The translations under genes and the position numbers were made by a program. The notes under the pieces were generated by a model. The model made no database searches. It had not been told where the DNA came from and worked only from the letters and a program-made list of their open reading frames with translations. Shown here piece after piece: positions 47,849 to 56,894 of a stretch of DNA of 64,000 nucleotides (position 1 is the first letter of the stretch; each line of letters begins with the position of its first letter). Source of the DNA: Streptomyces thermolilacinus SPC6 (GTDB lineage: Bacteria; Actinomycetota; Actinomycetes; Streptomycetales; Streptomycetaceae). Where the stretch lies: the NCBI RefSeq assembly GCF_000478605.2, contig NZ_ASHX02000001.1, forward strand, positions 3,511,895-3,575,894, in the 5' to 3' direction.

Positions 47849-48742
47849 GTGGGCATCGAGAGCGACCAGCTGGTCTTCGACTACCTGAGCAGGGTCGGGG
47901 ACCTGGCGCAGCAGCGGCAACTGCCGTCGAAGGCGCGGATGAGCCTGGTGGCGTCGCTGCGGGACGAGATCGACCGGCAGCGGGGGGACGGCGGCGGCGG
48001 CGCGGACAGCCCGGTGGAGGTGCGCCGCATCCTGGCGCGCCTGGGGTCGCCGGACGCGGTCGTGTCGGCGGTGCGGGACGGCGGGCTGAACGTGCCGGGG
48101 CAGCGGACGCCGGACGCCCCCGAGCCGCGCGACCCGGACGCGGGCCCCGAGCCGGACTGGTGGAGCGTGGTGCCGGGCTTCAAGGGCGGCGTGGAGGTCC
48201 CTGAGCTGCTGGCCCCGCCGAAGCCGAAGGACCCCCCGGCTGAAGCGCCCCCGGAGCCGCCCCGCCGCCGGGGCCTGCGGGCACTGCTGCCGAGCGCCGC
48301 GCCCCCCGCGGAGAAGCCGGAACCGGCCTCGGGCGGCAAGCGCCTCGCCCGAATCCTGCTCGGCAAGCGCGAGAAGCCCGAGGCGGAAGCGCCGCCCGCG
48401 GTGTCCCGCAAACTGGGCGACCCGGTGCTGCTGCTGGCGGCGGCCTGCCTGGTGCTGGGCACGGTCACCGGCTCATGGCCGGCGCTGGCGGCGGGCTGGC
48501 TCCTCGCGTACGCGACCCGGCGCCTGACGAGGACGCAGGCGAAGTGGGGCGTGCTGTTCCTGCCGGGCGCGGTGGCGGCGGGCTCGGCGGTCTGGCTGTG
48601 GGGCCGCCTCGACGGCCGCTGGGGCGACCCGATCGCCCCTGGAGCCTTCACCCAGGCGGTCTCGGAGACCTGGCCGTGGACCCTCCGAGCGGCAGCCCTG
48701 GCCACGGCGGCGTACCTGTTCTGGCAGGCGCGGCGGAAGTAG
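47849..48742 (+). CDS. Membrane protein with long acidic/proline-rich cytoplasmic part
   Basis: 297 residues. An N-terminal helical domain (ESDQLVFDYLSRVGDLAQQR and EVRRILARLGSPDAVVSAVR) looks like the HAAS/DUF1700-type helical module found in PadR-linked membrane proteins. It is followed by a Pro/Lys/Glu linker and three or four membrane helices at the end (about 185-295). GTG follows GGAGGGGC. It is divergent from the WYL protein gene with a 75-base gap between them. Role unknown. Confidence 0.78.
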   Translation: MGIESDQLVFDYLSRVGDLAQQRQLPSKARMSLVASLRDEIDRQRGDGGGGADSPVEVRRILARLGSPDAVVSAVRDGGLNVPGQRTPDAPEPRDPDAGPEPDWWSVVPGFKGGVEVPELLAPPKPKDPPAEAPPEPPRRRGLRALLPSAAPPAEKPEPASGGKRLARILLGKREKPEAEAPPAVSRKLGDPVLLLAAACLVLGTVTGSWPALAAGWLLAYATRRLTRTQAKWGVLFLPGAVAAGSAVWLWGRLDGRWGDPIAPGAFTQAVSETWPWTLRAAALATAAYLFWQARRK

Positions 48743-48892
48743 CGGTTCGGGCGTGCCGGGACGGTCAGAGCCCTTGCGCGACGCCGGTCCGGGCTCCCGC
48801 CGTCCGGGCCACCACACCCGAACCGCGGGGCTTCGCCGCCCGCGCCGTCGTGCCGGTGGGCGACACCCCAAGGCCTGAGGCGCGACGCACGG

Positions 48893-49438
48893 TCATCCGA
48901 GCCTCAACTCGTAGCGGAGGCGCTGGCGGTGGGCGGGCATCGTCATCAGGTCGGCCTGGATGGGACGGTCGTGGGCGTCGAGGGTCTGGCGGGTGAGGCG
49001 TAGGACCGGTTCGGCGGCGCCGAGTCGGAGGAGGTCCTGCTCTTCCCGTGTGGGGAGGCGTGCGGTGACTTCCTCGACGACGCGGGCGCCGGTGTGGCCG
49101 AGTTCGGCGAGGAGGGTGACCGCGCCGCCGCGGATCCTGGCCGTACCGGCGAGCGGGGTGCCTCGGGCGATGTGGGCGGGGTAGTACGTGTCGGTCAACT
49201 CGACTGGCTTTCCGTCCAGTTCGATGATGCGGCGGCGTACGGTCACCGGTTCGCCGGGTGCCAGGCCCAGGAGACTGGCGGGCTCGTCGGTGGCCGTCAC
49301 CTCTCCGGCGGAGACGATGCGCTGGGTGCCCTTGCGGCCCCGTGCGGCGGCTTCTTCCGCCCAGGCGTCGCCCCGGCCCTGGGAGCGTGGGGTGACGTAC
49401 GGCATCGACGTGCTGGTCCAGTGCTCCGTACCGCTCAT
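48893..49438 (-). CDS. UTRA-domain protein lacking a DNA-binding domain
   Basis: 181 residues. A complete UTRA ligand domain of the GntR/HutC group (about 35-178): VRRRIIELDGKPVELTDTYY, ARLPTREEQDLLRLG and VLRLTRQTLDAHDRPIQADL. The winged helix that normally precedes it is absent; the first 30 residues (MSGTEHWTSTSMPYVTPRSQ) are conserved in my memory of similar short streptomycete proteins, so it is a natural short form, not a fresh truncation. It may dimerise with full GntR proteins or bind a ligand only. Confidence 0.82.
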   Translation of the reverse strand: MSGTEHWTSTSMPYVTPRSQGRGDAWAEEAAARGRKGTQRIVSAGEVTATDEPASLLGLAPGEPVTVRRRIIELDGKPVELTDTYYPAHIARGTPLAGTARIRGGAVTLLAELGHTGARVVEEVTARLPTREEQDLLRLGAAEPVLRLTRQTLDAHDRPIQADLMTMPAHRQRLRYELRLG

Positions 49439-49856
49439 GCCGCCCTCCCGGTGCCGGTGTCTCTTCTGCCGTCACGGTAGGCGGCTTCCGCCGCCGGGGC
49501 AGCCGGTCGGCGCCCTGGCATGTGGTTTCGAACTCGGCTCTCCTTCGTGCCGCTTTCGAGTGATGGCCGGCGCTCGTCGCGTTTTCCGATGGGGTGAGCA
49601 TTTCGAGGGCGGGGGTTGCCGGGTGGGGGTGATGAGGCGGCGGATTCGCACGGGTGCGCGCTCAGTGGAGTTCTTCGCGCTTCGCTCCATCCGGGGCCTC
49701 GCGCGCATCACCCACCTGCGGATTCGCACCACTGGACGGTAGTCCCATGATGGGATCGTGTGAGTAACCGGGCGGGCCTGTCCGGTGGTTCTCCCGCGCT
49801 GTACAACGGTGACGCTCGGCCCCCCAGAGAAGACGCCCTTCACAAGGGAGATCACC
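49439..49856. other. Gap upstream of the lectin gene
   Basis: About 420 bases without a supportable gene. A direct repeat GCGGATTCGCAC occurs at 49640-49651 and 49718-49729. The lectin promoter should lie after the second copy, where an A+T-richer stretch (CCCATGATGGGATCGTG) includes the palindrome CCCATGATGGG. Confidence 0.45.
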
Positions 49857-50372
49857 GTGAGGAATCACAGGCGAGCATTCACCGCCGTACTGTCCGCCCT
49901 CGCCCTCAGTGGAATGACGCTCGCCGCGTCCGCCGCGCCCGCCAGTGCCGCGCCGCTCAACACCAAGCTGGAGGCCCACCACAGCGGCAGGTGCCTCGAC
50001 GTCGCCGACGCGAACCACGAGAACGGCGCGTTCGTCCAGCAGTGGGGGTGCTACGCCACCGCCAACCAGAACTGGACCTTCACCTCGCTCGGCAACGGCT
50101 ACTACAAGGTGAGCGCCGACCACAGTCGGAAGTGCCTCGACGTGGCCTACGCCAGTCAGGACGACGGCGGTGTGGTCAACCAGTGGGGCTGCTACAACAC
50201 CCCCAACCAGGAGTGGAAGCTCGTCCAGCGCCCCAACGGCTACTTCGGGCTCGTCGCCCGGCACAGCGGCAAGTGCCTGGAGGTCTCCGGCGGCAACATC
50301 TACAACGGCGCCGGGGTCGTCCAGCAGACCTGCCAGGCCGACCGGCCGTACCAGGAGTGGCGCCTCGTCTAG
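49857..50372 (+). CDS. Secreted ricin-type beta-trefoil lectin
   Basis: 171 residues. Signal peptide: RNHRRAF, then TAVLSALALSGMTLAAS, with cleavage near ASA-AP. The mature part is a single beta-trefoil with three clear lobes, each with HS-x-CLDV/CLEV and a QxW end: HSGRCLDVADANHENGAFVQ to NQNW, HSRKCLDVAYASQDDGG to NQEW, HSGKCLEVSGGN to YQEW. Cys pairs in each lobe can form disulphides. No catalytic domain is attached, so it is a stand-alone carbohydrate-binding protein. GTG follows AAGGGAG. Confidence 0.93.
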   Translation: MRNHRRAFTAVLSALALSGMTLAASAAPASAAPLNTKLEAHHSGRCLDVADANHENGAFVQQWGCYATANQNWTFTSLGNGYYKVSADHSRKCLDVAYASQDDGGVVNQWGCYNTPNQEWKLVQRPNGYFGLVARHSGKCLEVSGGNIYNGAGVVQQTCQADRPYQEWRLV

Positions 50373-50635
50373 GACGGGGGAAGGGAGGAGGATGGCCGGG
50401 CCCTTGCCCGTGGTCCCGGCTCCTGAGCCTGACCCTCCTGAGCCTGGCCCTCTGAGCCGCGACCCCTGATCCGCGACCCTGAGCCCCGGCTCCCGAGTGT
50501 CCGCTCCCCGCCGCTCCGTCCGTGTCCCCCGCGCCGCGCGACCGGCTCCCCTTCCGGGCCTCGCGCGGCGCCTCTCCGTAGCGCCGGGGGCCCCGCCCGA
50601 AGGCCCCGGCCCCCGGCCGCCCGGCGGCCCTGGCC

Positions 50636-51388
50636 CTACGCCACCGGGGCCACCGCCTCCCCCGCAGCCTGCGCGCCCGCCTCCACGCCCGCCTCCGCGT
50701 CCAGCGCCCGGCGCCACGCGCTCACCGCGCCCTGGGCCACCGGGGACGTCCAGCCCGCCGGCCTGGCCGCGCCGCCGATGTGGAAGGCGTCCACACCCGC
50801 CGCCAGCAGGGCCGGTACGTGGTCCAGGCGCAGGCCGCCGCCGACCAGCAGCCGGGGGCCGTGGCCCGTGCCGCCCCGCCGGGCCGTCTCCGCCTCGGCC
50901 GCCAGGACCGGCAGGCCCTCGTCCACGCCCGCGGCCGACCCGGCCGTCAGATACGTGTCCAGGCCCGGCAGGCCCGCGAGCCGGGCGCGCAGGGCGTCCC
51001 GGTCCGCGCAGTGGTCGATCGCCCGGTGGAACGTCCACCGGCAGCCGTCCAGCTCCGCCACCACCCGCTCCAGCGCCGCCAGGTCGGGGTGGCCGTCCGC
51101 GTCGAGGAAGCCGAGCACGAACTCGTCGGCGCCCTCGGAGCGCAGCTCCCCGGCCACTCGTACGAGCGCGTCCACGTCCCCCGCCGCGAAGCCGTCCGCG
51201 AGGCGCAGCATCACGCGCAGCGGCACGTCCACGGCGGCGCGGATGCGGGCGTACGTCTCGCGGGACGGGGTCAGCCCGTCGGCCGCCATGTCGGTGACCA
51301 GCTCCAGGCGGTCCGCCCCTCCGGCCTGGGCCGCGATCGCGTCCTCCGCGTCGAGGGCGATCACCTCCAGGAGTGCACGGTTGCTCAT
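50636..51388 (-). CDS. cutC: CutC-family copper homeostasis protein
   Basis: 250 residues with the TIM-barrel CutC fold: LEVIALDAEDAIAAQAGGAD at the N-terminus, ADRLELV, VMLRLADGFAAG, FVLGFLDADGHPD, WTFHRAIDHCADRDAL and LLVGGGLRLDHVPALLAAGV. The copper role of CutC is debated. It is divergent from copA across 163 bases that hold two CsoR-like boxes, which supports a copper link here. ATG at 51388 is chosen over a longer frame because the family begins just there. Confidence 0.92.
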   Translation of the reverse strand: MSNRALLEVIALDAEDAIAAQAGGADRLELVTDMAADGLTPSRETYARIRAAVDVPLRVMLRLADGFAAGDVDALVRVAGELRSEGADEFVLGFLDADGHPDLAALERVVAELDGCRWTFHRAIDHCADRDALRARLAGLPGLDTYLTAGSAAGVDEGLPVLAAEAETARRGGTGHGPRLLVGGGLRLDHVPALLAAGVDAFHIGGAARPAGWTSPVAQGAVSAWRRALDAEAGVEAGAQAAGEAVAPVA

Positions 51389-51491
51389 CGGACCCCAATC
51401 TCGGTGCACGGGCTGTTTACAGGTCTACAGGCCTACAGGTCTAGTCCAATGCTAATGCGTGGGCGGGATGAGGGCGCGGGGGTGCCCTGTT

Positions 51492-51507
51492 TACCCAGAG
51501 GGGTATA
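51492..51507. promoter_or_regulatory. CsoR-like copper operator 1
   Basis: TACCCAGAGGGGTATA: an inverted TACCC/GGGTA pair like the CsoR consensus TATACCCCCCTGGGTATA with a shorter G/C tract. It lies between cutC and copA. Confidence 0.6.
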
Positions 51508-51522
51508 CAGTGGTCCCGTTGA

Positions 51523-51540
51523 TATACCCCCCCTGGGTAT
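51523..51540. promoter_or_regulatory. CsoR-like copper operator 2
   Basis: TATACCCCCCCTGGGTAT is a near-perfect match to the actinobacterial CsoR box, ending 11 bases before the copA start codon. Cu(I) binding to CsoR should release it and turn copA on. Confidence 0.88.
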
Positions 51541-51551
51541 TGGAGTGTGAG

Positions 51552-53825
51552 ATGAGTGGTCACCCGGCCGGTCCTGTGACGGCACCCGGCACCGCCGATG
51601 TGGAGCTGGCCATCGGCGGCATGACCTGCGCCTCGTGCGCGGCGCGCATCGAGAAGAAGCTCAACCGCATGGACGGCGTCGAGGCGACCGTCAACTACGC
51701 CACGGAGAAGGCCAAGGTCACCTTCGGCGGCGGCGTCTCCGTCGAGGACCTGATCGCCACCGTCGAGGCGACCGGCTACACCGCCCGGCCCCCGGCCCCG
51801 CCCGCCCAGGACGCCCGGGCCGCCCAGCCGGAGGACGAGGGCGGCGACGAGCTGGCCGACCTGCGGCAGCGGCTCCTCACCGCTCTCGTCCTGTCCGTCC
51901 CCGTCGTCGCCATGGCGATGGTCCCGCCCCTCCAGTTCGCCAACTGGCAGTGGCTCTCCCTCGTGCTCGCCGCGCCCGTCGTCATCTACGCGGGCTGGCC
52001 GTTCCACCGTGCCGCCTGGACCAACGCCCGGCACGGCGCGGCGACGATGGACACGCTGATCTCGGTCGGTACGGCGGCGGCCTTCCTGTGGTCGGTGTGG
52101 GCGCTGTTCTTCGGTACGGCGGGCATGCCGGGGATGACGCACCCGTTCGAGTTCACCATCGCCCGCAGCGACGGCGCCGGGAACATCTACCTGGAGGCCG
52201 CGGCGGGCGTCACGACGTTCATCCTGGCCGGCCGGTACTTCGAGGCGCGGTCCAAGCGCAAGGCGGGCGCGGCGCTCAGGGCCCTGATGGAGCTGGGCGC
52301 CAAGGAGGTCACCGTGCTGCGCGGCGGCCGGGAAGTGACCGTGCCCACCGCGGAGCTGCGGGTGGGGGACCGGTTCCTGGTGCGGCCGGGCGAGAAGATC
52401 GCCACGGACGGGACCGTGGTGGAGGGCGCGTCGGCCGTGGACGCGTCGATGCTGACCGGCGAGTCCGTACCGGTCGAGGTCGCCGTCGGCGACACGGTGA
52501 CCGGCGCGACGCTGAACGCCGGTGGCCGCCTGGTCGTCGAGGCCACGCGGGTGGGCGCGGACACGCAGCTGGCCCGCATGGCGAAGCTGGTCGAGGACGC
52601 CCAGAACGGCAAGGCGTCGGCCCAGCGGCTCGCGGACCGCATCTCCGCCGTGTTCGTCCCCGTCGTGATCGCCCTGGCGCTCGGCACGCTCGGCTTCTGG
52701 CTCGGATCGGGCGAGGGGATGAGCGCCGCGTTCACCGCCGCCGTCGCCGTACTGATCATCGCCTGCCCCTGCGCCCTGGGCCTGGCCACGCCGACCGCGC
52801 TCATGGTCGGCACCGGGCGCGGCGCCCAGCTCGGCATCCTCATCAAGGGCCCCGAGGTCCTGGAGAACACCCGCAAGGCCGACACGATCGTCCTCGACAA
52901 GACCGGCACCGTCACCACCGGCCGCATGACGCTGCTGAAGGTCCACACCGCGGACTCCACCGACGAGGCGGAGGTGCTGCGCCTCGCCGGCGCCCTGGAG
53001 AACGCCTCCGAGCACCCCATCGCCCGCGCCGTCGCAGCCGGGGCCGCCGAGAGGACGGGCGACCTGGCCGCGCCCGAGGACTTCGCGAACGTGCCCGGCC
53101 TCGGCGTCCAGGGCGTCGTGGACGGCCACGCCGTGCTCGTCGGGCGCGAGAAGCTCCTCGCCCAGTGGGCCATGGAACTGCCCGAACCGCTGCGCCGCGC
53201 CAAGGACGAGGCGGAGGCCGCCGGACGCACCGCCATAACGGTCGCCTGGGACGGCGAGGCGCGTGCCGTCCTGGAGGTCGCGGACGCGGTGAAGGACACC
53301 AGCGCGGAGGCCATCCGCAGGCTGCGCGGCCTGGGGCTCACCCCCGTGCTGCTCACCGGCGACAACGAGGCCGTCGCCCGGTCCGTGGCCGCCGAGGTCG
53401 GCATCGACGCGGAGCACGTCATCGCGGAGGTCATGCCCGAGGACAAGGTCGAGGTCGTCAGGAAGCTCCAGGCCGAGGGCCGCAGCGTCGCCATGGTCGG
53501 CGACGGGGTCAACGACGCCGCCGCGCTCGCCCAGGCCGACCTTGGGCTCGCCATGGGCACCGGTACGGACGCGGCGATCGAGGCCGGCGACCTCACCCTC
53601 GTACGGGGCGACCTGCGCGCCGCCGCCGACGCGATCCGGCTGTCCCGGCGCACCCTCGCCACCATCAAGGGCAACCTGTTCTGGGCGTTCGCCTACAACG
53701 TCGCCGCCCTGCCGCTGGCCGCGTTGGGCTACCTGAACCCGATGATCGCGGGCGCGGCCATGGCCTTCTCGTCCGTCTTCGTCGTCGGCAACAGCCTCCG
53801 GCTGCGCGGCTTCAAGGCCGCGTGA
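51552..53825 (+). CDS. copA: Copper-exporting P1B-type ATPase
   Basis: 757 residues. An N-terminal metal-binding domain with GMTCASC (Cys26, Cys29), eight membrane helices, the CPC metal site (405-407), phosphorylated Asp449 in DKTGT, the SEHP loop ([12 protein letters not shown]) and [16 protein letters not shown]. It pumps Cu(I) out of the cell. ATG is placed right after the CsoR box; the longer frame would translate through the operator. No copZ or csoR is adjacent. Confidence 0.96.
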   Translation: MSGHPAGPVTAPGTADVELAIGGMTCASCAARIEKKLNRMDGVEATVNYATEKAKVTFGGGVSVEDLIATVEATGYTARPPAPPAQDARAAQPEDEGGDELADLRQRLLTALVLSVPVVAMAMVPPLQFANWQWLSLVLAAPVVIYAGWPFHRAAWTNARHGAATMDTLISVGTAAAFLWSVWALFFGTAGMPGMTHPFEFTIARSDGAGNIYLEAAAGVTTFILAGRYFEARSKRKAGAALRALMELGAKEVTVLRGGREVTVPTAELRVGDRFLVRPGEKIATDGTVVEGASAVDASMLTGESVPVEVAVGDTVTGATLNAGGRLVVEATRVGADTQLARMAKLVEDAQNGKASAQRLADRISAVFVPVVIALALGTLGFWLGSGEGMSAAFTAAVAVLIIACPCALGLATPTALMVGTGRGAQLGILIKGPEVLENTRKADTIVLDKTGTVTTGRMTLLKVHTADSTDEAEVLRLAGALENASEHPIARAVAAGAAERTGDLAAPEDFANVPGLGVQGVVDGHAVLVGREKLLAQWAMELPEPLRRAKDEAEAAGRTAITVAWDGEARAVLEVADAVKDTSAEAIRRLRGLGLTPVLLTGDNEAVARSVAAEVGIDAEHVIAEVMPEDKVEVVRKLQAEGRSVAMVGDGVNDAAALAQADLGLAMGTGTDAAIEAGDLTLVRGDLRAAADAIRLSRRTLATIKGNLFWAFAYNVAALPLAALGYLNPMIAGAAMAFSSVFVVGNSLRLRGFKAA

Positions 53826-53919
53826 CCCCGGCGCCCGCGCGCCGGTGAGTGCGGGGCCGGGGTGCCCCCGTGTGCGGGTGGTCCCTGGCCGGGGTGCTCC
53901 TGTGCGCCGCGTGCCCCTG

Positions 53920-53986
53920 GGGGCCGGAGGCGGCCCGTGTGCCGCGCGACGCATTGGGGCCGGAGGCGGCCCGTGTGCCGCGCGAC
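53920..53986. repeat. 31-bp perfect direct repeat
   Basis: GGGGCCGGAGGCGGCCCGTG plus eleven further bases is present at 53920-53950 and 53956-53986, identical, with five bases between. It lies in the non-coding gap between copA and the HD-domain gene. Confidence 0.88.
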
Positions 53987-54077
53987 CCCGTGGGGCCGGG
54001 GGAGGGCCCTGCGCTGTGTGACCGCCGTGGCCGGGGTGGGGCCGTGTGTCGTGGGGGCTCGTGGGGACAATGGGCGC

Positions 54078-54755
54078 ATGGCCGCCCCCCTGCCCCCGCA
54101 TCCCGCCCACGACGAGCTGCGCCGCCGGTGGGAGGAGGCCGTCCGTGACGCGCGGGGCGGGCGCCCCGCCGACCCGGACGCGCCGCCCGCCGACCGGTAC
54201 GCCGACGATCTGCTGCGCCGGTGGGCCGAGCCCCAGCGGCGGTACCACACGACCGACCACCTGCTCGCCGTCCTCCACCGCGTGGACGAGCTCGCGGACC
54301 ACGCCGACGACCTCGCCGCCGTACGCCTCGCCGCCTGGTTCCACGACGCCGTGTACCTGCCCGACCGGGACACCAACGAGGAGCGCAGCGCCCGTCTCGC
54401 CGAGCGCGCCCTCCCCGAGCTGGACGTGGACCCGGCCCGTACGGCGGAGGTCGCCCGGCTCGTACGGCTCACCGTCACCCACGATCCGGCGCCCGGCGAC
54501 CGTGACGGCGAGGTGCTGTGCGACGCCGACCTGGCCGTCCTCGCCGGGGGAGCGGAGGCGTACGCGGCGTACGCGGCGGCCGTACGGGAGGAGTACGGGT
54601 TCGTGCCCGACGACGCGTTCCGCACGGGCCGCGCGGGCGTGCTGCGCCAACTCCTGGGCTTGCCCTGCCTGTTCCGCACACCGTACGGCGCCGAGCACTG
54701 GGAACCCGCCGCCCGGCGCAACCTCACCGTCGAACTGGGGCTGCTGGGCGGCTGA
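54078..54755 (+). CDS. HD-superfamily metal-dependent hydrolase (COG4339 type)
   Basis: 225 residues, soluble, helical. RRYHTTDHLLAVLHRVDEL gives the first metal His, AAWFHDAVYLP the HD pair, and NEERSARLAERALPEL follows as in COG4339. CDADLAVL supplies a late Asp. Members are thought to cleave nucleotide phosphates; substrate unknown. The ATG follows a short gap with no clear ribosome site; an in-frame start further upstream would be low-complexity sequence. Confidence 0.85.
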   Translation: MAAPLPPHPAHDELRRRWEEAVRDARGGRPADPDAPPADRYADDLLRRWAEPQRRYHTTDHLLAVLHRVDELADHADDLAAVRLAAWFHDAVYLPDRDTNEERSARLAERALPELDVDPARTAEVARLVRLTVTHDPAPGDRDGEVLCDADLAVLAGGAEAYAAYAAAVREEYGFVPDDAFRTGRAGVLRQLLGLPCLFRTPYGAEHWEPAARRNLTVELGLLGG

Positions 54756-54893
54756 GGCGGAGGTCCGCGCGGCGCCCTACGGCGTGCCCGCCCGGCCGGC
54801 GTGCGGGGCGCGAGGGCGCTGTGGGCCGGGCCCGCCCTCACGCGGCCCGGGCGGGCGGGAATCCTGATCGGCCCGGTGGTGTTGGCACCGGAT

Positions 54894-56237
54894 ATGCCCA
54901 CCCACGACGATCATCCCCCCTCCCAGGCGGACACGATCCCGACGAAAACCGCCCCGACCGAATCCACCGGGCCCGCCAAGGCCCGGATGCCGCTCGCCGT
55001 GTACATCCTCGGCCTGTCCGTCTTCGCGCTCGGCACCAGCGAGTTCATGCTGTCCGGGCTGCTGCCGCCCATCGCGGACGACATGGACGTGTCGATCCCG
55101 CAGGCCGGGCTGCTGATATCGGCGTTCGCCATCGGCATGGTCGTCGGCGCGCCGCTGCTGGCCGTGGCGACGCTGCGGCTGCCCCGCAAGACGACGCTCG
55201 TCGCGCTGATCACCACGTTCGGCATCGGCCAGGTCGCGGGCGCCCTCGCCCCCACGTACGGGGTGCTGTTCGCGTCCCGCGTGGTGAGCGCCCTGGCGTG
55301 TGCCGGGTTCTGGGCCGTCGGCGCGGCCGTCGCCATCGCGATGGTCCAGCCGGGGGCGCGGGCCCGCGCGATGGCCGTGATGATCGGCGGACTGTCCATC
55401 GCGAACGTGCTGGGCGTCCCCGCCGGCGCGTTCCTCGGCGAGCACCTGGGCTGGCGCTCGGCGTTCTGGGCGGTCGGCGCGGCGTCCGCGATCGCCCTCG
55501 TCGGCGTGGTCACCCGCATCCCGCGCATCCCGCTGCCGGACGAGAAGCCGCAGCTGCGGCGGGAGCTGACCATCTACCGCGACCGGCAGGTGTGGCTCGC
55601 CATCGTCGTCACCGCGCTCGCGGCGGGCGGCGTGTTCTGCGCGTTCTCGTACCTGGCCCCGCTGCTCACCGACGTGGCCGGGCTGGCCTCCGGGTGGGTA
55701 CCGACGGTGCTCGGGCTGTTCGGGGTCGGCGCGCTCGTCGGCACGACCATCGGCGGGCGGGTCGCGGACGCGCACCTGTTCGGCGTGCTGCTGAGCGGCA
55801 TCGCGGCGTCCACGGTGCTGCTGGCGGCGCTGGCGCTGTTCGCCGGGAGCCCGGTCGCGGTGGTGGCGCTGTCGTTCCTGCTGGGCGTGTCCGCGTTCTA
55901 CACGGCGCCCGCGCTGAACGCCCGGATGTTCAACGTGGCCGGCGCCGCCCCGACCCTGGCGGGCGCCACGACGACCGCCGCGTTCAACCTGGGCAACACG
56001 GGCGGTCCCTGGCTCGGCGGGACGGTCATCGACGCGGGCCTCGGCTTCCCGGCGACCGCGTGGGCGGGCGGCGCGATGACGCTCGTCGCGTTCGCGGCGG
56101 TCGTCGTGGCGCTGCGCCTGCACCGCCGGGAGGACCGTACGCCCAGCCGCGTCGTCATGGGCGCGACGACGGCCCGGCACGCGGAGGGCGAGCCCGCCGA
56201 CGTCACGCTCACACGGAAGGCGCCGGACGCCGTTTAG
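54894..56237 (+). CDS. MFS drug efflux pump, Cmx/CmrA-like
   Basis: 447 residues, 12 helices. The first helices match chloramphenicol efflux proteins of actinobacteria (PLAVYILGLSVFALGTSEFM, LLISAFAIGMVVGAPLLAV, motif A region LRLPRKTTLVALI). Late helices include LAGATTTAAFNLGNTGGPWL. A 32-residue Thr/Pro-rich cytoplasmic lead precedes helix 1. Whether it exports chloramphenicol cannot be told; similar MFS proteins are common in Streptomyces. Confidence 0.87.
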   Translation: MPTHDDHPPSQADTIPTKTAPTESTGPAKARMPLAVYILGLSVFALGTSEFMLSGLLPPIADDMDVSIPQAGLLISAFAIGMVVGAPLLAVATLRLPRKTTLVALITTFGIGQVAGALAPTYGVLFASRVVSALACAGFWAVGAAVAIAMVQPGARARAMAVMIGGLSIANVLGVPAGAFLGEHLGWRSAFWAVGAASAIALVGVVTRIPRIPLPDEKPQLRRELTIYRDRQVWLAIVVTALAAGGVFCAFSYLAPLLTDVAGLASGWVPTVLGLFGVGALVGTTIGGRVADAHLFGVLLSGIAASTVLLAALALFAGSPVAVVALSFLLGVSAFYTAPALNARMFNVAGAAPTLAGATTTAAFNLGNTGGPWLGGTVIDAGLGFPATAWAGGAMTLVAFAAVVVALRLHRREDRTPSRVVMGATTARHAEGEPADVTLTRKAPDAV

Positions 56238-56484
56238 GCCGGCGCAGCCCCGCGGCCGTGAGGCGCCGTACGAGTTCCTTCGAACCGATCTCGACGGCGC
56301 CCGCGGCCACGGCGTCCCCGTACCGCTCGGACGGGATGTCGTAGTGGTCGCCGTCGAACGCGCGCGGCGGGCACCCGATCGCGGCGGCCGCCGCGTGCAG
56401 CTCCTCGAACGACACGTCGCTGATCAGGTGCGACCACATGCGGCCGTGGCCCGGCCAGTTCGGCGGGTCGATGTACAGCGTCAT
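56209..56484 (-). CDS. DUF4031 protein
   Basis: 91 residues. MTLYIDPPNWPGHGRMWSHL and HYDIPSERYGDAVAAGAVEI are the conserved DUF4031 stretches. It overlaps the upstream zinc-ribbon-like gene by four bases (ATGA), so they are coupled. The 3' end overlaps the convergent MFS gene by 29 bases. Role unknown. Confidence 0.87.
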   Translation of the reverse strand: MTLYIDPPNWPGHGRMWSHLISDVSFEELHAAAAAIGCPPRAFDGDHYDIPSERYGDAVAAGAVEIGSKELVRRLTAAGLRRPKRRPAPSV

Positions 56485-56837
56485 GTGAGGCCGCCGACGG
56501 GAGCGACCACCACCCCGGCCCGCCCGCACACCCAGTGCGGGTCCGGGCCGAGCTCCGGCTCGACGTCCAGCGCGTGCGGGTCGCCCGCGTCGCACACCGG
56601 GCACAGCGGCCAGCGCCCGTACCGCTCCAGCAGCGCGTCCTGCACGTCCTGCGCGACGAGCCCGGCGACGTACGGGAGGCCGTCGGGCCACTGCTCGACC
56701 CACCACCGGCGCTGCGCGACCGAGTCCTCGACCAGCGACACGATCTCGGCCTCGGCGACGTCCCGGGCGGACAGGTCGGCGAGGACGAGCGCGCGTGCGG
56801 CGTGCAGCGCCTGTTCCAGGGGGTCCGGCTTGTTCAT
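56481..56837 (-). CDS. Small protein with a C-terminal CxxC cluster
   Basis: 118 residues. A helical N-terminal part (PLEQALHAARALVLADLSAR, SLVEDSVAQRRWWVEQWPDG) is followed by PLCPVCDAGDPH...HWVCGRAG, a possible zinc or structural site with only three Cys plus His. I start it at ATG 56837, since the longer frame would run into the operator region of the divergent RpiR gene. Coupled to the DUF4031 gene. Function unknown. Confidence 0.75.
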   Translation of the reverse strand: MNKPDPLEQALHAARALVLADLSARDVAEAEIVSLVEDSVAQRRWWVEQWPDGLPYVAGLVAQDVQDALLERYGRWPLCPVCDAGDPHALDVEPELGPDPHWVCGRAGVVVAPVGGLT

Positions 56838-56876
56838 ACCGCCATTCTGACGCGCGGGGTTGACGGTCACCATCGC

Positions 56877-56891
56877 TGAAAATACGTTTCA
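56877..56891. promoter_or_regulatory. Likely RpiR/MurR operator
   Basis: TGAAA-ATACG-TTTCA, a perfect five-base inverted repeat with a five-base spacer, lies three bases ahead of the RpiR GTG start and 40 bases from the divergent small gene. RpiR-family proteins bind GAAA/TTTC-type repeats, so this fits autoregulation. Confidence 0.6.
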
Positions 56892-56894
56892 AGC

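Noticed and set aside
49640-49729. GGTGCGAATCC-like segments resembling a tRNA T-arm
   Set aside because: No matching acceptor stem, D-arm or anticodon arm can be folded around either copy; it is a plain direct repeat.
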